Source of the DNA: Pseudomonas sp. C2B4 | GTDB lineage: Bacteria > Pseudomonadota > Gammaproteobacteria > Pseudomonadales > Pseudomonadaceae | Assembly (NCBI RefSeq): GCF_013359695.1 | Contig: NZ_JABFMU010000014.1 | Span: 49,026-113,025 of the forward strand | DNA length: 64,000 nucleotides | Direction: 5' to 3' | Shown here: positions 37,196 through 46,010 of the stretch, one piece after another | Position numbering within the stretch: position 1 is the first letter of the stretch | How the letters are laid out: each line of letters begins with the position of its first letter | Position numbers and translations under genes: made by a program | The notes under the pieces: model-generated | The model's input: the letters and a program-made list of their open reading frames with translations, nothing else | The model's database searches: none | Told to the model about the DNA's origin: nothing

Positions 37196-38530
37196 TTACT
37201 TGGCGTTCGACGGGGTTGCCCCTTCGACGTGGCCCAGAACATCGTCTTTAGGCTCGTCGGCAATGCCGCGACCGCCAGATGCCAGCTCCGCTTGCAGCAC
37301 GTCGGTGTCCAGCTCCTTGACCCACTTGGCCACAACGATGGTGGCAACGGCGTTACCGATCAGGTTGGTCAGCGCGCGGGCTTCGGACATGAAGCGGTCG
37401 ATACCCAGGATCAGCGCCAGGCCGGCAACCGGCAGGTGGCCAACGGCGGACAGGGTGGCCGCCAGAACGATGAAGCCCGAACCGGTCACGCCAGCGGCGC
37501 CTTTGGAGGACAGCAGCAGCACCACCAGCAGGGTGATCTGGTGGGTGATGTCCATGTGGGTGTCGGTGGCCTGGGCAATGAACACGGCCGCCATGGTCAG
37601 GTAGATCGCCGTACCGTCGAGGTTGAACGAGTAACCGGTCGGGATCACCAGACCCACGACGGATTTCTGCGCGCCCAGACGCTCCATCTTGATCAGCATG
37701 CGTGGCAGCACCGATTCCGAAGAAGAAGTACCCAGCACGATCAGCAGTTCTTCACGGATGTAGCGGATCATTTTCAGCACGCTGAAACCGTGCATGCGGG
37801 CAATGCCACCCAGCACGATCAGGATGAACAGCAGGCAGGTGATGTAGAAGCAGGCCATCAGTTGACCCAGTTGCACCAGCGAGCCGACACCGTAGGCACC
37901 GATGGTGAAGGCCATGGCACCGAAGGCACCGATGGGCGCTAGCTTCATGATCATGTTGATGATGTTGAACATCACGTGGGCGAAACGATCGATGAAGTCC
38001 AGGATCGGCTTGCCATAGGCGCCCAGGCGATGCAGGGCGAAACCGAAGATCACCGAGAACATCAGCACTTGCAGGATGTCGCCCGTGGCGAACGCACCGA
38101 CGATGGTGCTCGGAATCACGTTCAGGAGGAATCCGACGACGCTCTGATCAGCACCGGCAGCGACATATTGAGCGACTTTCGAGGCATCGAGCGTGGTGAC
38201 GTCGATATGCATGCCATTGCCCGGCTGCACGATGTTGACCACCACCAGACCGACCAGCAGGGCGATGGTGGAAACGATTTCGAAGTAAAGCAGCGCATAA
38301 CCGCCGGTCTTGCCGACCGATTTCATGTCCTGCATGCCAGCGATACCGCTGACGACGGTGCAGAAGATGATCGGCGCGATGATCATTTTGATCAGCTTGA
38401 TGAACCCGTCACCCAGCGGCTTTACGGCCACACCGAGTTGTGGATAGTAGTGACCGAGCAAGATACCGATGACAATTGCAACGATCACCTGGAAATACAG
38501 GGATTTGTACAGTGGCTGACGAGTCGTCAT
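37196..38530 (-). CDS. dctA: C4-dicarboxylate transporter DctA
   Basis: A 444-residue Na+/H+-coupled symporter (DAACS family) for succinate, fumarate and malate. It starts [30 protein letters not shown] and carries the conserved serine motif [12 protein letters not shown] and the substrate motif [11 protein letters not shown] followed by [12 protein letters not shown]. There are about eight membrane segments plus two re-entrant loops. The frame extends 49 codons upstream, but the ATG at 38530 matches the family. A sigma-54 promoter lies about 130 bases upstream, with paired palindromes beyond it. Confidence 0.96.
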   Translation of the reverse strand: MTTRQPLYKSLYFQVIVAIVIGILLGHYYPQLGVAVKPLGDGFIKLIKMIIAPIIFCTVVSGIAGMQDMKSVGKTGGYALLYFEIVSTIALLVGLVVVNIVQPGNGMHIDVTTLDASKVAQYVAAGADQSVVGFLLNVIPSTIVGAFATGDILQVLMFSVIFGFALHRLGAYGKPILDFIDRFAHVMFNIINMIMKLAPIGAFGAMAFTIGAYGVGSLVQLGQLMACFYITCLLFILIVLGGIARMHGFSVLKMIRYIREELLIVLGTSSSESVLPRMLIKMERLGAQKSVVGLVIPTGYSFNLDGTAIYLTMAAVFIAQATDTHMDITHQITLLVVLLLSSKGAAGVTGSGFIVLAATLSAVGHLPVAGLALILGIDRFMSEARALTNLIGNAVATIVVAKWVKELDTDVLQAELASGGRGIADEPKDDVLGHVEGATPSNAK

Positions 38531-38661
38531 TGCAAAGTTCCTCAAGAGTGCACGCTGACAACATCCATCTGTTGCCCACGCCACCTCATTTGCGAACCCT
38601 CCTGCACTGGAGGGATTTGTTTTTTCGAGCTGCGCGACGGCAGGCATCTGCCAGTTGTATC

Positions 38662-38676
38662 GCAAAGCCCGTGCCA
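38662..38676 (-). promoter_or_regulatory. Sigma-54 (-24/-12) promoter of dctA
   Basis: On the minus strand the site reads TGGCACGGGCTTTGC, a perfect TGGCAC-N5-TTGC. It predicts a transcription start near 38650, about 120 bases before the dctA ATG. RpoN dependence of dctA with DctB/DctD is established in several proteobacteria. Confidence 0.88.
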
Positions 38677-38754
38677 CCTTCCGCGAATCCCCTGCAAGCC
38701 TTTTGATATCAGGGGTTACAGGTTTTCTCTTGCCACCGAACGGTCACGACGCAG

Positions 38755-38810
38755 TGGCGGATTTCCGCCCTTGAGCCAAAACACATCCTGCAATTTGGCG
38801 GATATCCGCC
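38755..38810 (-). promoter_or_regulatory. Twin palindromic enhancer sites upstream of dctA
   Basis: TGGCGGATTTCCGCC (38755-38769) and TGGCGGATATCCGCC (38796-38810) are direct copies 41 bases apart, four helical turns, centred about 112 and 153 bases upstream of the predicted dctA transcription start. A degenerate third copy (GGACGGATTTGCCGG) is at 38853-38867. I infer a DctD-type activator; an AraC-regulator operator is the alternative. Confidence 0.65.
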
Positions 38811-38869
38811 TTGTTCATCATCTGAAACCACGGCTACCATCCGTCGTTCAATGGACGGATTTGCCGGTT

Positions 38870-39883
38870 ATGCGCGAACGCACCATCGCCAGTCATTTCG
38901 CCCGTGCTGTCCTGCGCGGCGCGCAACGCAAGGGCTACGATTATTCGGGTCTGTTACAGCAATTGGGGATCAGTCCCGAATTGCTCGACGAGCCGCGGGC
39001 GCGTATCGCACCGGAGCAGTTCACCCAACTGATCCAGGCACTTTGGCTGGCACTGGACGACGAATACCTGGGTTTTGGGCAAGCGCCGAGCAAAGCGGGT
39101 AGCTTCGCGATGATGTGCCATGCGGTGATTCACTGCCGCAATCTGGAGAAGGCACTCAAGCGCGGCATATTGTTTTATAGCCTATTCCCCGGCGCCCCGC
39201 GCCTGACCCTGACGCGCGAAGACGAAATGATTCGCCTGAGCCTGGACGATTCGCCGCTCTGGGACCCGGACCACTTCCTCACGGAATATCTGTTGGTGAT
39301 CTGGCACCGTTTCGGCAGCTGGCTGATCGGCCAACGCATTCGCCTGGAGCAGGCCACATTCAGTTATCCGCGGCCTGAACACGGGGCGGAATACGATTTG
39401 CTGTTTTCCTGTCCGCTGTATTTTCTTACCGAGCAAAACACCACGACGCGCAGCAGCCTGCTGTTTCACAGTCGCTACCTTGATATGCCGCTGCTGCAGG
39501 ACGAGCGCACCCTCAAGCATTACCTTGAGCGCTCGCCGGCCGATCTGCTGTCGCGACCGGATGACGGCCACAGCCTGAGCAGTCAGTTGCGGCGTTTACT
39601 CAGCCGCGACAGCTCGCCCTGGCCAGACCTGGAAGCCGTGGCCGCGCACCTGCACATCAGCCCACAGACATTGCGTCGGCATCTGCGCGAAGAAGGCACC
39701 AGTTTTCAAGAATTGAAGGATCATTTGCGCCGCGACATCGCGATCTACCACCTGAGTCGCAACGATCTGCCCTTGCAGCAGATCGCCGAGCAGCTGGGTT
39801 TTTCCGAGCCGTCGGCGTTTCATCGGGCGTTCAAGAAGTGGACGGGGCTGACACCGGGGGCTTACCGGGCGCAGGAAAGCTGA
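38870..39883 (+). CDS. AraC-family transcriptional regulator
   Basis: A 337-residue regulator. The N-terminal ligand domain (about 12-195) resembles the Arabinose_bd-like domain of the OruR/ArgR-type group (LLQQLGISPELLDEPRARI, MMCHAVIHCRNLEKAL). The C-terminal AraC domain (about 230-335) has two helix-turn-helix units: LEAVAAHLHISPQTLRRHL and LPLQQIAEQLGFSEPSAFHRAFKKWTG. It is divergent from dctA across 339 bases. The frame runs far upstream through non-coding sequence; I use the ATG at 38870. The inducer is unknown. Confidence 0.88.
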   Translation: MRERTIASHFARAVLRGAQRKGYDYSGLLQQLGISPELLDEPRARIAPEQFTQLIQALWLALDDEYLGFGQAPSKAGSFAMMCHAVIHCRNLEKALKRGILFYSLFPGAPRLTLTREDEMIRLSLDDSPLWDPDHFLTEYLLVIWHRFGSWLIGQRIRLEQATFSYPRPEHGAEYDLLFSCPLYFLTEQNTTTRSSLLFHSRYLDMPLLQDERTLKHYLERSPADLLSRPDDGHSLSSQLRRLLSRDSSPWPDLEAVAAHLHISPQTLRRHLREEGTSFQELKDHLRRDIAIYHLSRNDLPLQQIAEQLGFSEPSAFHRAFKKWTGLTPGAYRAQES

Positions 39884-39902
39884 GATTTGCGGAGGATTGA
39901 CG

Positions 39903-40008
39903 GGCCCCTTCGCGAGCAGGCTCGCTCCCACAGTAGATCTCCAGTGTTCACATATTTTGTGTTCACAGCAGATCAAATGTGGGAGCGAGCCTGCTCGCGA
40001 AGAGGCCA
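39903..40008. repeat. REP pair, outward arrangement
   Basis: Copies at 39903-39932 and 39978-40008 flank AGTAGATCTCCAGTGTTCAC-type spacer sequence. It lies between two convergent genes (AraC regulator and phoQ). Confidence 0.93.
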
Positions 40009-40031
40009 GTGAGAGCACAATCCATTCAGGA

Positions 40032-41378
40032 TCACACCACCGGAAACTGAATCCGGAACGCCGCCCCGCCCATGGGTGAATCGCCCAACGTCAGTTTGGC
40101 GCTGTAGCTTTCGATGATGTCCTTGACCACCGCCAGGCCAATGCCTTGCCCGGGATGTTGCCGATCCAGCCGCTCACCTCGTTGCAGGATTCGCGCACGC
40201 TGGTCGGGCGGTACGCCGGGGCCGTCGTCTTCGACGCACAGCTCTATACCACTCATCGTCTGCCGCACGCTGATGCGCACTTCGCCCAGGCACAGGCGAT
40301 AGGCGTTCTCCAGCAGGTTGCCCATCATCTCCAGCAAGGCGCCCTGCTCGATCGGCACGTAACACTCCTGCGGCAAATCCAGCGCCACGCGCACGCGCTT
40401 GTCACGGTAGACCTTGTCCAGCGTGTCGCACAGGCTTTGCAGCACCGGTTGCAGGCGTACCTGATGACGCACCAGACCGCTTTTACGCAGGCTGGCGCGC
40501 TGTAATTGGTAGCTGATCTGCTGGCTCATGCGCTCGATCTGGGTTTGCAGCACCCAGGCCTGATCGCGGTCTTCGGGGCGTTGCGCCATGTCTTCGCTGA
40601 CACCCTGGAGCACCGCCAACGGAGTTTTCAGGCTGTGCGCCAGATCGTCCAGGGAATCACGGTAACGACTGCGCTGTTCGCGTTCACTGTGCAACAGGCG
40701 GTTCAGAGAGCCGGTCAGGCGCAGCAGTTCGCGGGGATGTTGTTCGCTGAGGCTTTCGCGGGCACCGCTTTCGATTTCGTCCAGTTCCTGGCTGAGCCGG
40801 CGCAATGCCTGCAAACCCCAGGTCAGGCCGATCCAAAGCAGCGCCAGCAGCACCAGCAACGCCGCGCCGAAGCCCAGATAAAGGTTTTCCCGCAGGCCCT
40901 CGAGGGTCTGTTCGTACTCGCGAACCGGTTGCAGCGCGACAATACTGAATGCCGCACTCTTGCCGCCCAGCAGCTTGACCTCGACGTCATAGACGAAGAA
41001 TTCCTGCCCATTGGCTTCACTGATTCGCGCGAACTCATTACCGCGCCCGTCGTAACGCGGTTTGTAATTGATGTGCTCTTCCTGCGTGGCCTTTGAACGC
41101 CAGACCAGGTGACCTTCACGGTCGTAGATATAGCCGAGCAAACGACTGTCAGTGAGGTTGAAGCGTTCGTCGGGCAATTGCGCCGGCATCTGCAGGTGAT
41201 TGTTCTCCACCCGGGCGGCAGAGATCAGGGTGGTCACGTCGGACGCCAGGCGCTGCTCGATGGAATCCTGCAACGCCAGGCTGAACGCACCCTGCATCGC
41301 CGGCAGCAACGCCAGCATGAACAACACCGCCAGGAGTGTGGCGGCGAGCATCAAGCGGACGCGAAGAGAACGAATCAA
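40032..41378 (-). CDS. phoQ: Sensor histidine kinase PhoQ
   Basis: A 448-residue kinase: TM1 (about 8-30), a periplasmic domain (about 31-165) rich in acidic residues, TM2 (about 168-190), a HisKA with DDLAHSLKTPLAVLQG and HATPase_c with NLLENAYRLC, EDDGPGV and GQGIGLAVVKD. PhoQ senses low Mg2+ and cationic peptides in enteric bacteria and P. aeruginosa. Its ATG overlaps the phoP stop by four bases. The assignment rests mainly on its partner, whose match to PhoP is close. Confidence 0.9.
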   Translation of the reverse strand: MIRSLRVRLMLAATLLAVLFMLALLPAMQGAFSLALQDSIEQRLASDVTTLISAARVENNHLQMPAQLPDERFNLTDSRLLGYIYDREGHLVWRSKATQEEHINYKPRYDGRGNEFARISEANGQEFFVYDVEVKLLGGKSAAFSIVALQPVREYEQTLEGLRENLYLGFGAALLVLLALLWIGLTWGLQALRRLSQELDEIESGARESLSEQHPRELLRLTGSLNRLLHSEREQRSRYRDSLDDLAHSLKTPLAVLQGVSEDMAQRPEDRDQAWVLQTQIERMSQQISYQLQRASLRKSGLVRHQVRLQPVLQSLCDTLDKVYRDKRVRVALDLPQECYVPIEQGALLEMMGNLLENAYRLCLGEVRISVRQTMSGIELCVEDDGPGVPPDQRARILQRGERLDRQHPGQGIGLAVVKDIIESYSAKLTLGDSPMGGAAFRIQFPVV

Positions 41379-42052
41379 GTGCAGCGCTCATTGAACAGGT
41401 AGCCGAGGCCGCGAACGGTATCGATCGGCTTGAACCCGGCCGGCCCATCGAGTTTGCGCCGCAGGCGACCGACCAGCACTTCGATCACGTTCGGATCGCG
41501 CTCGTCGTCATCCGGGTACAACTGCTCCATCAGGCGGTCCTTGGCCACCACTTGCTGGTGATGACGCATCAGGTATTCGAGGATGCGATATTCATAGGCC
41601 GTCAGCGCCAACGGCTGATCGTCGAGGGACGCCTGTTTGCGATTGAGGTCGAGGACCAACGGCCCGGCGACGATAGTCGACTGGGTGAAGCCACTGGAAC
41701 GGCGCAACAGCGCATTAAGTCGAGCGTCGAGCTCCTCGAACTGAAACGGTTTGACCACGTAGTCGTCGGCCCCGGCGGCAAGGCCTTCAACCTTGTCCTG
41801 CCAGTTGCCGCGCGCGGTGAGGATCAGGATCGGAAAAGTCTTGCCCCGCGAACGCAACTGGCGGATCAGATCGAGGCCACTCATACCCGGCAGACCGAGA
41901 TCGATCACCGCCAGGTCGTGGTTGAACTGCTCGGTCTGATACAACGCCTCCTCGGCATTGGCCACGGACTCGACCACATGACCGCTTTCCGTAAGGCGGG
42001 TTTGCAGGTGATGGCGCAACAGCGCTTCATCTTCGACGACCAGCAATTTCAT
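41375..42052 (-). CDS. phoP: Response regulator PhoP
   Basis: A 225-residue OmpR-family regulator. The receiver has VVEDEALLRHHL, the phospho-acceptor Asp51 in LAVIDLGLPGMSGLDLI, TARGNWQDKVEGLAAGADDYV and KPF. The winged helix has LTAYEYRILEYLMRHHQQVV and EVLVGRLRRKL...VRGLGYLF. The sequence closely matches P. aeruginosa PhoP as I recall it. The start at 42052 is the family start; the frame extends upstream into the small-protein gene in another reading frame. It is transcribed with phoQ, and probably with the small exported-protein gene 55 bases upstream. Confidence 0.95.
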   Translation of the reverse strand: MKLLVVEDEALLRHHLQTRLTESGHVVESVANAEEALYQTEQFNHDLAVIDLGLPGMSGLDLIRQLRSRGKTFPILILTARGNWQDKVEGLAAGADDYVVKPFQFEELDARLNALLRRSSGFTQSTIVAGPLVLDLNRKQASLDDQPLALTAYEYRILEYLMRHHQQVVAKDRLMEQLYPDDDERDPNVIEVLVGRLRRKLDGPAGFKPIDTVRGLGYLFNERCT

Positions 42053-42107
42053 AACGTTCTCCTGCAACCCAACCACGCCAGAGGCACACACGCTTCGGCG
42101 GTAAACA

Positions 42108-42434
42108 TCACGACGGCTGGGTGACAGCTGTCGGGTAAGACACATCGTAGCGGCCCATGAGGTCCTCCTGAAGTTTAATGCCATTGTGCGAGACCGACAC
42201 CTTGTCATAGGTGGCGCAGTAACTGTTCTGCCGGCTTTGTTGGGCCAGATGCACACCCCAGGGACTGTCATGAGCGACCACACCGCCCACGTTCGAATAT
42301 TTCAGGACACCGGACTTTTTGACTTTATCGCCGGTCTGTCCAGATATAAGCCTGGGGTTATCGTCAGTCGCATGGGCGGCAACACTGACGCCCAGGACGG
42401 TGAACGCCAGAATCAGGTTTTTCAAGCCAGTCAT
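42108..42434 (-). CDS. Small exported protein heading the phoPQ operon
   Basis: A 108-residue protein with a clear signal peptide (MTGLKNLILAFTVLGVSVAAHA, likely cleaved after residue 22) and a mature part of about 86 residues with SNVGGVVAHDSPWGVHLAQQS and a single cysteine. I do not recognise the family. In P. aeruginosa the gene at this place is oprH, an outer-membrane barrel, which this does not resemble in length or composition. GAGG lies about ten bases before the ATG. Four PhoP half-sites lie 59-97 bases upstream of the ATG, so it is probably the first gene of an autoregulated phoPQ operon. Confidence 0.82.
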   Translation of the reverse strand: MTGLKNLILAFTVLGVSVAAHATDDNPRLISGQTGDKVKKSGVLKYSNVGGVVAHDSPWGVHLAQQSRQNSYCATYDKVSVSHNGIKLQEDLMGRYDVSYPTAVTQPS

Positions 42435-42492
42435 AGGGAGTTACCTCATGCGCGGTTCGCTTTTTGGTAGCGCCAAGGTTACTGGCCCCGCC

Positions 42493-42531
42493 CTGAACTC
42501 CCCCTGAACGCAATCTGAACCTAAGCTGAAT
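42493..42531. promoter_or_regulatory. Four-fold PhoP box
   Basis: CTGAAC occurs at 42493, 42504 and 42515, and CTGAAT at 42526: four half-sites spaced exactly 11 bases apart. On the minus strand these read (G/A)TTCAG, the known PhoP half-site, whose usual form is two copies. They lie between the phoPQ operon and the divergent dienelactone hydrolase and could serve both. Confidence 0.85.
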
Positions 42532-42577
42532 CAACCCGATCCGATTGTTCCGACTAGAATCAACAGGAGATCCAATC

Positions 42578-43369
42578 ATGCGCATGTTCCTCGCTTTCCT
42601 CTTGCTGGCCTTGAGCGGGCTCAGCCAGGCCGCGATCAAAACCCAGGAAATCCCCTACCAGAGCGCCGACGGTACGAAGCTGATCGGCTATTACGCCTAC
42701 GACGACGCGATCAAGGGTCAGCGTCCCGGTGTCGTGGTCGTGCATGAATGGTGGGGCCTCAACGACTACACCAAGCGCCGCGCCCGCGACCTGGCCGCCC
42801 TGGGCTACAGCGCCCTGGCCATCGATATGTATGGCGATGGCAAGAACACCGAACACCCCAAGGACGCCATGGCATTCATGCAGGCGGCCACAAAAGACAG
42901 TGCGGCATCCAGTGCGCGCTTTCTCGCGGGGCTCGATTTGCTGAAGAAACAACCGCAAACCGATCCGAACAAAGTGGCCGCCATCGGTTACTGCTTCGGC
43001 GGCGCGGTTGTACTGAATGCCGCGCGCCAAGGCGTGCCGCTGGCCGGGGTGGTGAGTTTCCATGGCGCGCTGGCGACCACTGCGCCGGCAACGCCGGGCA
43101 ATGTGAAAGCGAAAATCCTGGTCGAACATGGCGCGCTGGACAGCATGGTGACGCCCGATAGCGTTGCCGCCTTCAAGGCCGAAATGGACAAGGCCGGCGC
43201 CGACTACAAGTTCGTCAGCCTCGACGGCGCCAAGCACGGTTTCAGCAACCCTGACGCCGATCGCTTGAGCCATGGCGATCATGGCGGGCCGGACATTGGT
43301 TACAACAAAGCGGCGGATGAAAAGTCGTGGGCGGATATGCAGGCGTTTTTCAAAAAGATCTTCAGTTGA
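42578..43369 (+). CDS. Dienelactone hydrolase family protein, exported
   Basis: A 263-residue alpha/beta hydrolase with a signal peptide (MRMFLAFLLLALSGLSQA). The cysteine nucleophile is in GYCFGGAV, with an aspartate in EHGALDSMV and a histidine in KHGFSNPDAD, the DLH triad. Export of a DLH suggests a periplasmic ester or lactone substrate rather than ring-cleavage products. The start at 42578 follows AGGAGA. It is divergent from the phoPQ operon and shares the PhoP-box region. Confidence 0.88.
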   Translation: MRMFLAFLLLALSGLSQAAIKTQEIPYQSADGTKLIGYYAYDDAIKGQRPGVVVVHEWWGLNDYTKRRARDLAALGYSALAIDMYGDGKNTEHPKDAMAFMQAATKDSAASSARFLAGLDLLKKQPQTDPNKVAAIGYCFGGAVVLNAARQGVPLAGVVSFHGALATTAPATPGNVKAKILVEHGALDSMVTPDSVAAFKAEMDKAGADYKFVSLDGAKHGFSNPDADRLSHGDHGGPDIGYNKAADEKSWADMQAFFKKIFS

Positions 43370-43380
43370 TTGGCTAAACC

Positions 43381-43515
43381 CTGTGGCGAGGGGATTTATC
43401 CCCGTTCGGCTGCGCAGCAGTCGTAAATCCGGCGATCGCAGTTTCCTTGCCAAAACGCGGTTGCAGGTTTTAGGGCTGCTTCGCAACCCAACGGGGATAA
43501 ATCCCCTCGCCACAA
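43381..43515. repeat. REPIN, TGTGGCGAGGGGATTTATCC class
   Basis: An inverted pair (43381-43406 and 43490-43515) encloses a longer spacer of about 85 bases with its own inverted sequences around GGCTGCGCAGCAG. It follows the dienelactone hydrolase gene. Confidence 0.92.
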
Positions 43516-43555
43516 AAGCTCTCAGTACTACCCAGTCTCAAGGCAACCCGGCAAA

Positions 43556-44290
43556 ATGCCCGACATGAATTCCGTCCCCGCCCTGCCCGCCTGCTGCACG
43601 CCCCTCGATGCCCACTGGCCGCTGCCGTTTGTGCTGCCCGATACTGTGCTGTTGAGTACCCATTTCAATGCTTCGCAACTGCTCAGCGATGATTTCCAGC
43701 GCAGCGCCATCGAGGCGCCAGCGAGCATCCAGCGCTCCGTCGCCAAACGCCAGGCGGAATTCCTCGCCGGGCGAATCTGCGCCCGGGCCGCATTACAGCA
43801 GCTGGAAGGCCTGAACTTCAGCCCCGCCATCGGCGAGGACCGGGCCCCGCTCTGGCCTGCGCATATCACAGGGTCGATCACCCACAGCACCGGCCGCGCC
43901 GCCGCCATCGTCGCCAGGAAAAACCACTGGCGCGGCTTGGGCATGGACCTGGAAAACCTGCTCAACGCCGAACGCGCCGAACGCCTGACCGGGGAAATCC
44001 TCACACCGCCCGAGCTTGCGCGCATGTCCGCTGGCCGTCGCGATCAATTGGCGCTGCTGGTCACCCTGACCTTTTCAGTGAAGGAAAGCCTGTTCAAGGC
44101 GCTCTATCCGATCGTCCGGCAGCGGTTCTACTTTGAACATGCCGAAGTACTGGAATGGAGCGAGGCCGGTGAGGTGCGATTGCGACTGCTGACGGACCTG
44201 TCCAGTGAATGGCGCAACGGCACTGAGCTGGATGCGCAGTTTGGGGTCAAGGATGGGCAGTTGTTGAGTCTGGTCAGTATCAAGGCCTGA
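43556..44290 (+). CDS. pcpS: 4'-phosphopantetheinyl transferase (PcpS/EntD-like)
   Basis: A 244-residue Sfp/EntD-type enzyme that moves phosphopantetheine from CoA to carrier proteins. Motifs: RICARAAL, GSITHSTGRAAAIV, the magnesium-binding GMDLEN and the diagnostic VKESLFKALYP (about residue 180). Pseudomonas usually has a single such enzyme serving both fatty-acid ACP and siderophore synthetases. The start at 43556 is used; a second ATG lies three codons on. It lies between two REP elements. Confidence 0.9.
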   Translation: MPDMNSVPALPACCTPLDAHWPLPFVLPDTVLLSTHFNASQLLSDDFQRSAIEAPASIQRSVAKRQAEFLAGRICARAALQQLEGLNFSPAIGEDRAPLWPAHITGSITHSTGRAAAIVARKNHWRGLGMDLENLLNAERAERLTGEILTPPELARMSAGRRDQLALLVTLTFSVKESLFKALYPIVRQRFYFEHAEVLEWSEAGEVRLRLLTDLSSEWRNGTELDAQFGVKDGQLLSLVSIKA

Positions 44291-44310
44291 AAATCTTCAG
44301 TGTCCATTTC

Positions 44311-44376
44311 GGCCCCTTCGCGAGCAGGCTCGCTCCCACACACAATTCACTGTGGGAGCGAGCCTGCTCGCGAAGA
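44311..44376. repeat. REP pair, outward arrangement, short spacer
   Basis: Copies at 44311-44340 and 44350-44376 are separated by about ten bases. It lies between two convergent genes (pcpS and the histidine kinase). Confidence 0.93.
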
Positions 44377-44399
44377 CGGCGGAACATTCACCGCACCTC

Positions 44400-46010
44400 T
44401 CAACGCCTCTCCTGATTCCTCGGCCAGCTCAAGCTGAAACAGGCCCCGCCCAGGCTTTTGCTCTTGCCGATCAACGCCCTTCCGTCATGCCAATGGATGA
44501 TGCGGCGAACAATCGACAAGCCCAATCCGTGCCCACCTGAAGCGCGGGTGCGGCTGTCATCCAGGCGCAGGAATGGAGTGAAAATTTTTTCCCAGGCGAT
44601 TTCCGGCACGCCCGGCCCATCATCCTCGACATCGACACGGCAACGCTGTTGTCCCACCTGGTAGCTGATGGTCACCCGTGACTGCGCGTGGCGCATGGCG
44701 TTGCTGACGAGGTTTTGCAGCGCCCGATGCAGGTAGCGCGGCTCGGCCTCGACCCAGGCATCGTCACAATCGGCGGCCGACAGACACAAGCCCCGCTGCA
44801 CCGTGACATCGGCGCGCAACGGCGCCAGTTCCTCGATCACCTGATTGACCAGCGCATCCAGGTCGATACGCTGAAAATTCAAGGCCGGCGAGCCTTGCTC
44901 AAGTCGCGCATAGGTCAGCATCTCGTCCACCAGACGGTCGAGATCCTCGATGTCGTGATCCATGCCCTCGCAGTACTTTTCCAGGGCCTGTGGCGTGGTG
45001 GCCGAGCCGATCATCTCCAGGCCAAAGCGCAAGCGCGCCACCGGCGTGCGCAATTCGTGAGACACAGCGCGCACCAGTTCACGCTGGATCGCCAGCAGTT
45101 GCTGCAGGTGCTCGGCCATGCCGTTGAATGCCGACGCCAGGCGCCCCACGGAATCCGCGCCGCGCGTTGGCACGCGGGTTTCTAGGCTGCCCTTGGCGAT
45201 GCGCGTGGCCGCGGCTTCCAGACCGCGCAAGCGGCGCTCCAATTGACGCACCAGCAGGTAGACAATCAAACCGATCAGGGTCAGGCCCAGCGCGGCGATC
45301 AGCACCAGCCACTCCGGCGGATAAGGATTCATCTGATACAGCGGGCCGATTTCCAGCACCCACGGCGTGCCAACCATGCCGGCGAACACCCGGATCGAGT
45401 CACCGCCCTTGCCCAGGGCCATCACCGTATCGCCTTCAGAGATCCGGCGACTCTGGTCTTCGTCCATGTCGGCGTCCTGCACCGTGACCAGCCGCAAGTC
45501 GAAACCAAAGCCCTTGTCCTGCTTCAATTGCGCCAGGCGCACCGGTTGCTCGCCCACCGGGTAACGCACCAGTTCGTCGGTCAGCAGGTAAATCGTCGCC
45601 CGGGCCAGTTGCTCGCTGATCTGCTGCACTTCCCCCGTGAGTACCAGCTGTTCCTTGTCGCTGACCAGGCGGTAAACCTTTGCCGCGTGCGGACCGGTCT
45701 GCTCCACCAAGGCCTGGCCACGCAGCACGCGGGTACGCTGGGTGAGATCGAGGTCGGTCTCGTTGAACGTCTTCAGCGCCAGCGGAATCCCCAGCAACCG
45801 CTCCCACACCAGCAGCGCCCGGTGGCGCTCGGTCTGGTTCATCGGTTGCAGGTTGTCGGCCATCAGCGAGAAGGTGCCGTGGGCCAGGCGCTCGCGATAT
45901 TGTTCGCTGCGCACCTGGTTCAGCATGTGCAACGCCAGCACCCCGAGCACCGCCACCAGAATCAGCGCAGCACACATGCCGCCGTAAATACGCAGGAAGA
46001 TCGAGTTCAC
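44400..46010 (-). CDS. Sensor histidine kinase (RstB-like)
   Basis: A 536-residue kinase: TM1 (about 8-28), a large periplasmic region (about 30-228), TM2 (about 230-252), HAMP (about 253-305), HisKA with ELVRAVSHELRTPVARLRFGLE, and HATPase_c with NLVSNAMRHA, EDDGPGV and GGHGLGLSIVRR. The start is GTG, overlapping the regulator's stop by four bases. The pair neighbours nrdA as PA1157/PA1158 do in P. aeruginosa. The signal is unknown. Confidence 0.88.
   Translation of the reverse strand: MNSIFLRIYGGMCAALILVAVLGVLALHMLNQVRSEQYRERLAHGTFSLMADNLQPMNQTERHRALLVWERLLGIPLALKTFNETDLDLTQRTRVLRGQALVEQTGPHAAKVYRLVSDKEQLVLTGEVQQISEQLARATIYLLTDELVRYPVGEQPVRLAQLKQDKGFGFDLRLVTVQDADMDEDQSRRISEGDTVMALGKGGDSIRVFAGMVGTPWVLEIGPLYQMNPYPPEWLVLIAALGLTLIGLIVYLLVRQLERRLRGLEAAATRIAKGSLETRVPTRGADSVGRLASAFNGMAEHLQQLLAIQRELVRAVSHELRTPVARLRFGLEMIGSATTPQALEKYCEGMDHDIEDLDRLVDEMLTYARLEQGSPALNFQRIDLDALVNQVIEELAPLRADVTVQRGLCLSAADCDDAWVEAEPRYLHRALQNLVSNAMRHAQSRVTISYQVGQQRCRVDVEDDGPGVPEIAWEKIFTPFLRLDDSRTRASGGHGLGLSIVRRIIHWHDGRALIGKSKSLGGACFSLSWPRNQERR

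Noticed and set aside
37976..38869. Long upstream extension of the AraC regulator frame
   Set aside because: It runs antisense through dctA and across the promoter region. The AraC family start fits the ATG at 38870.
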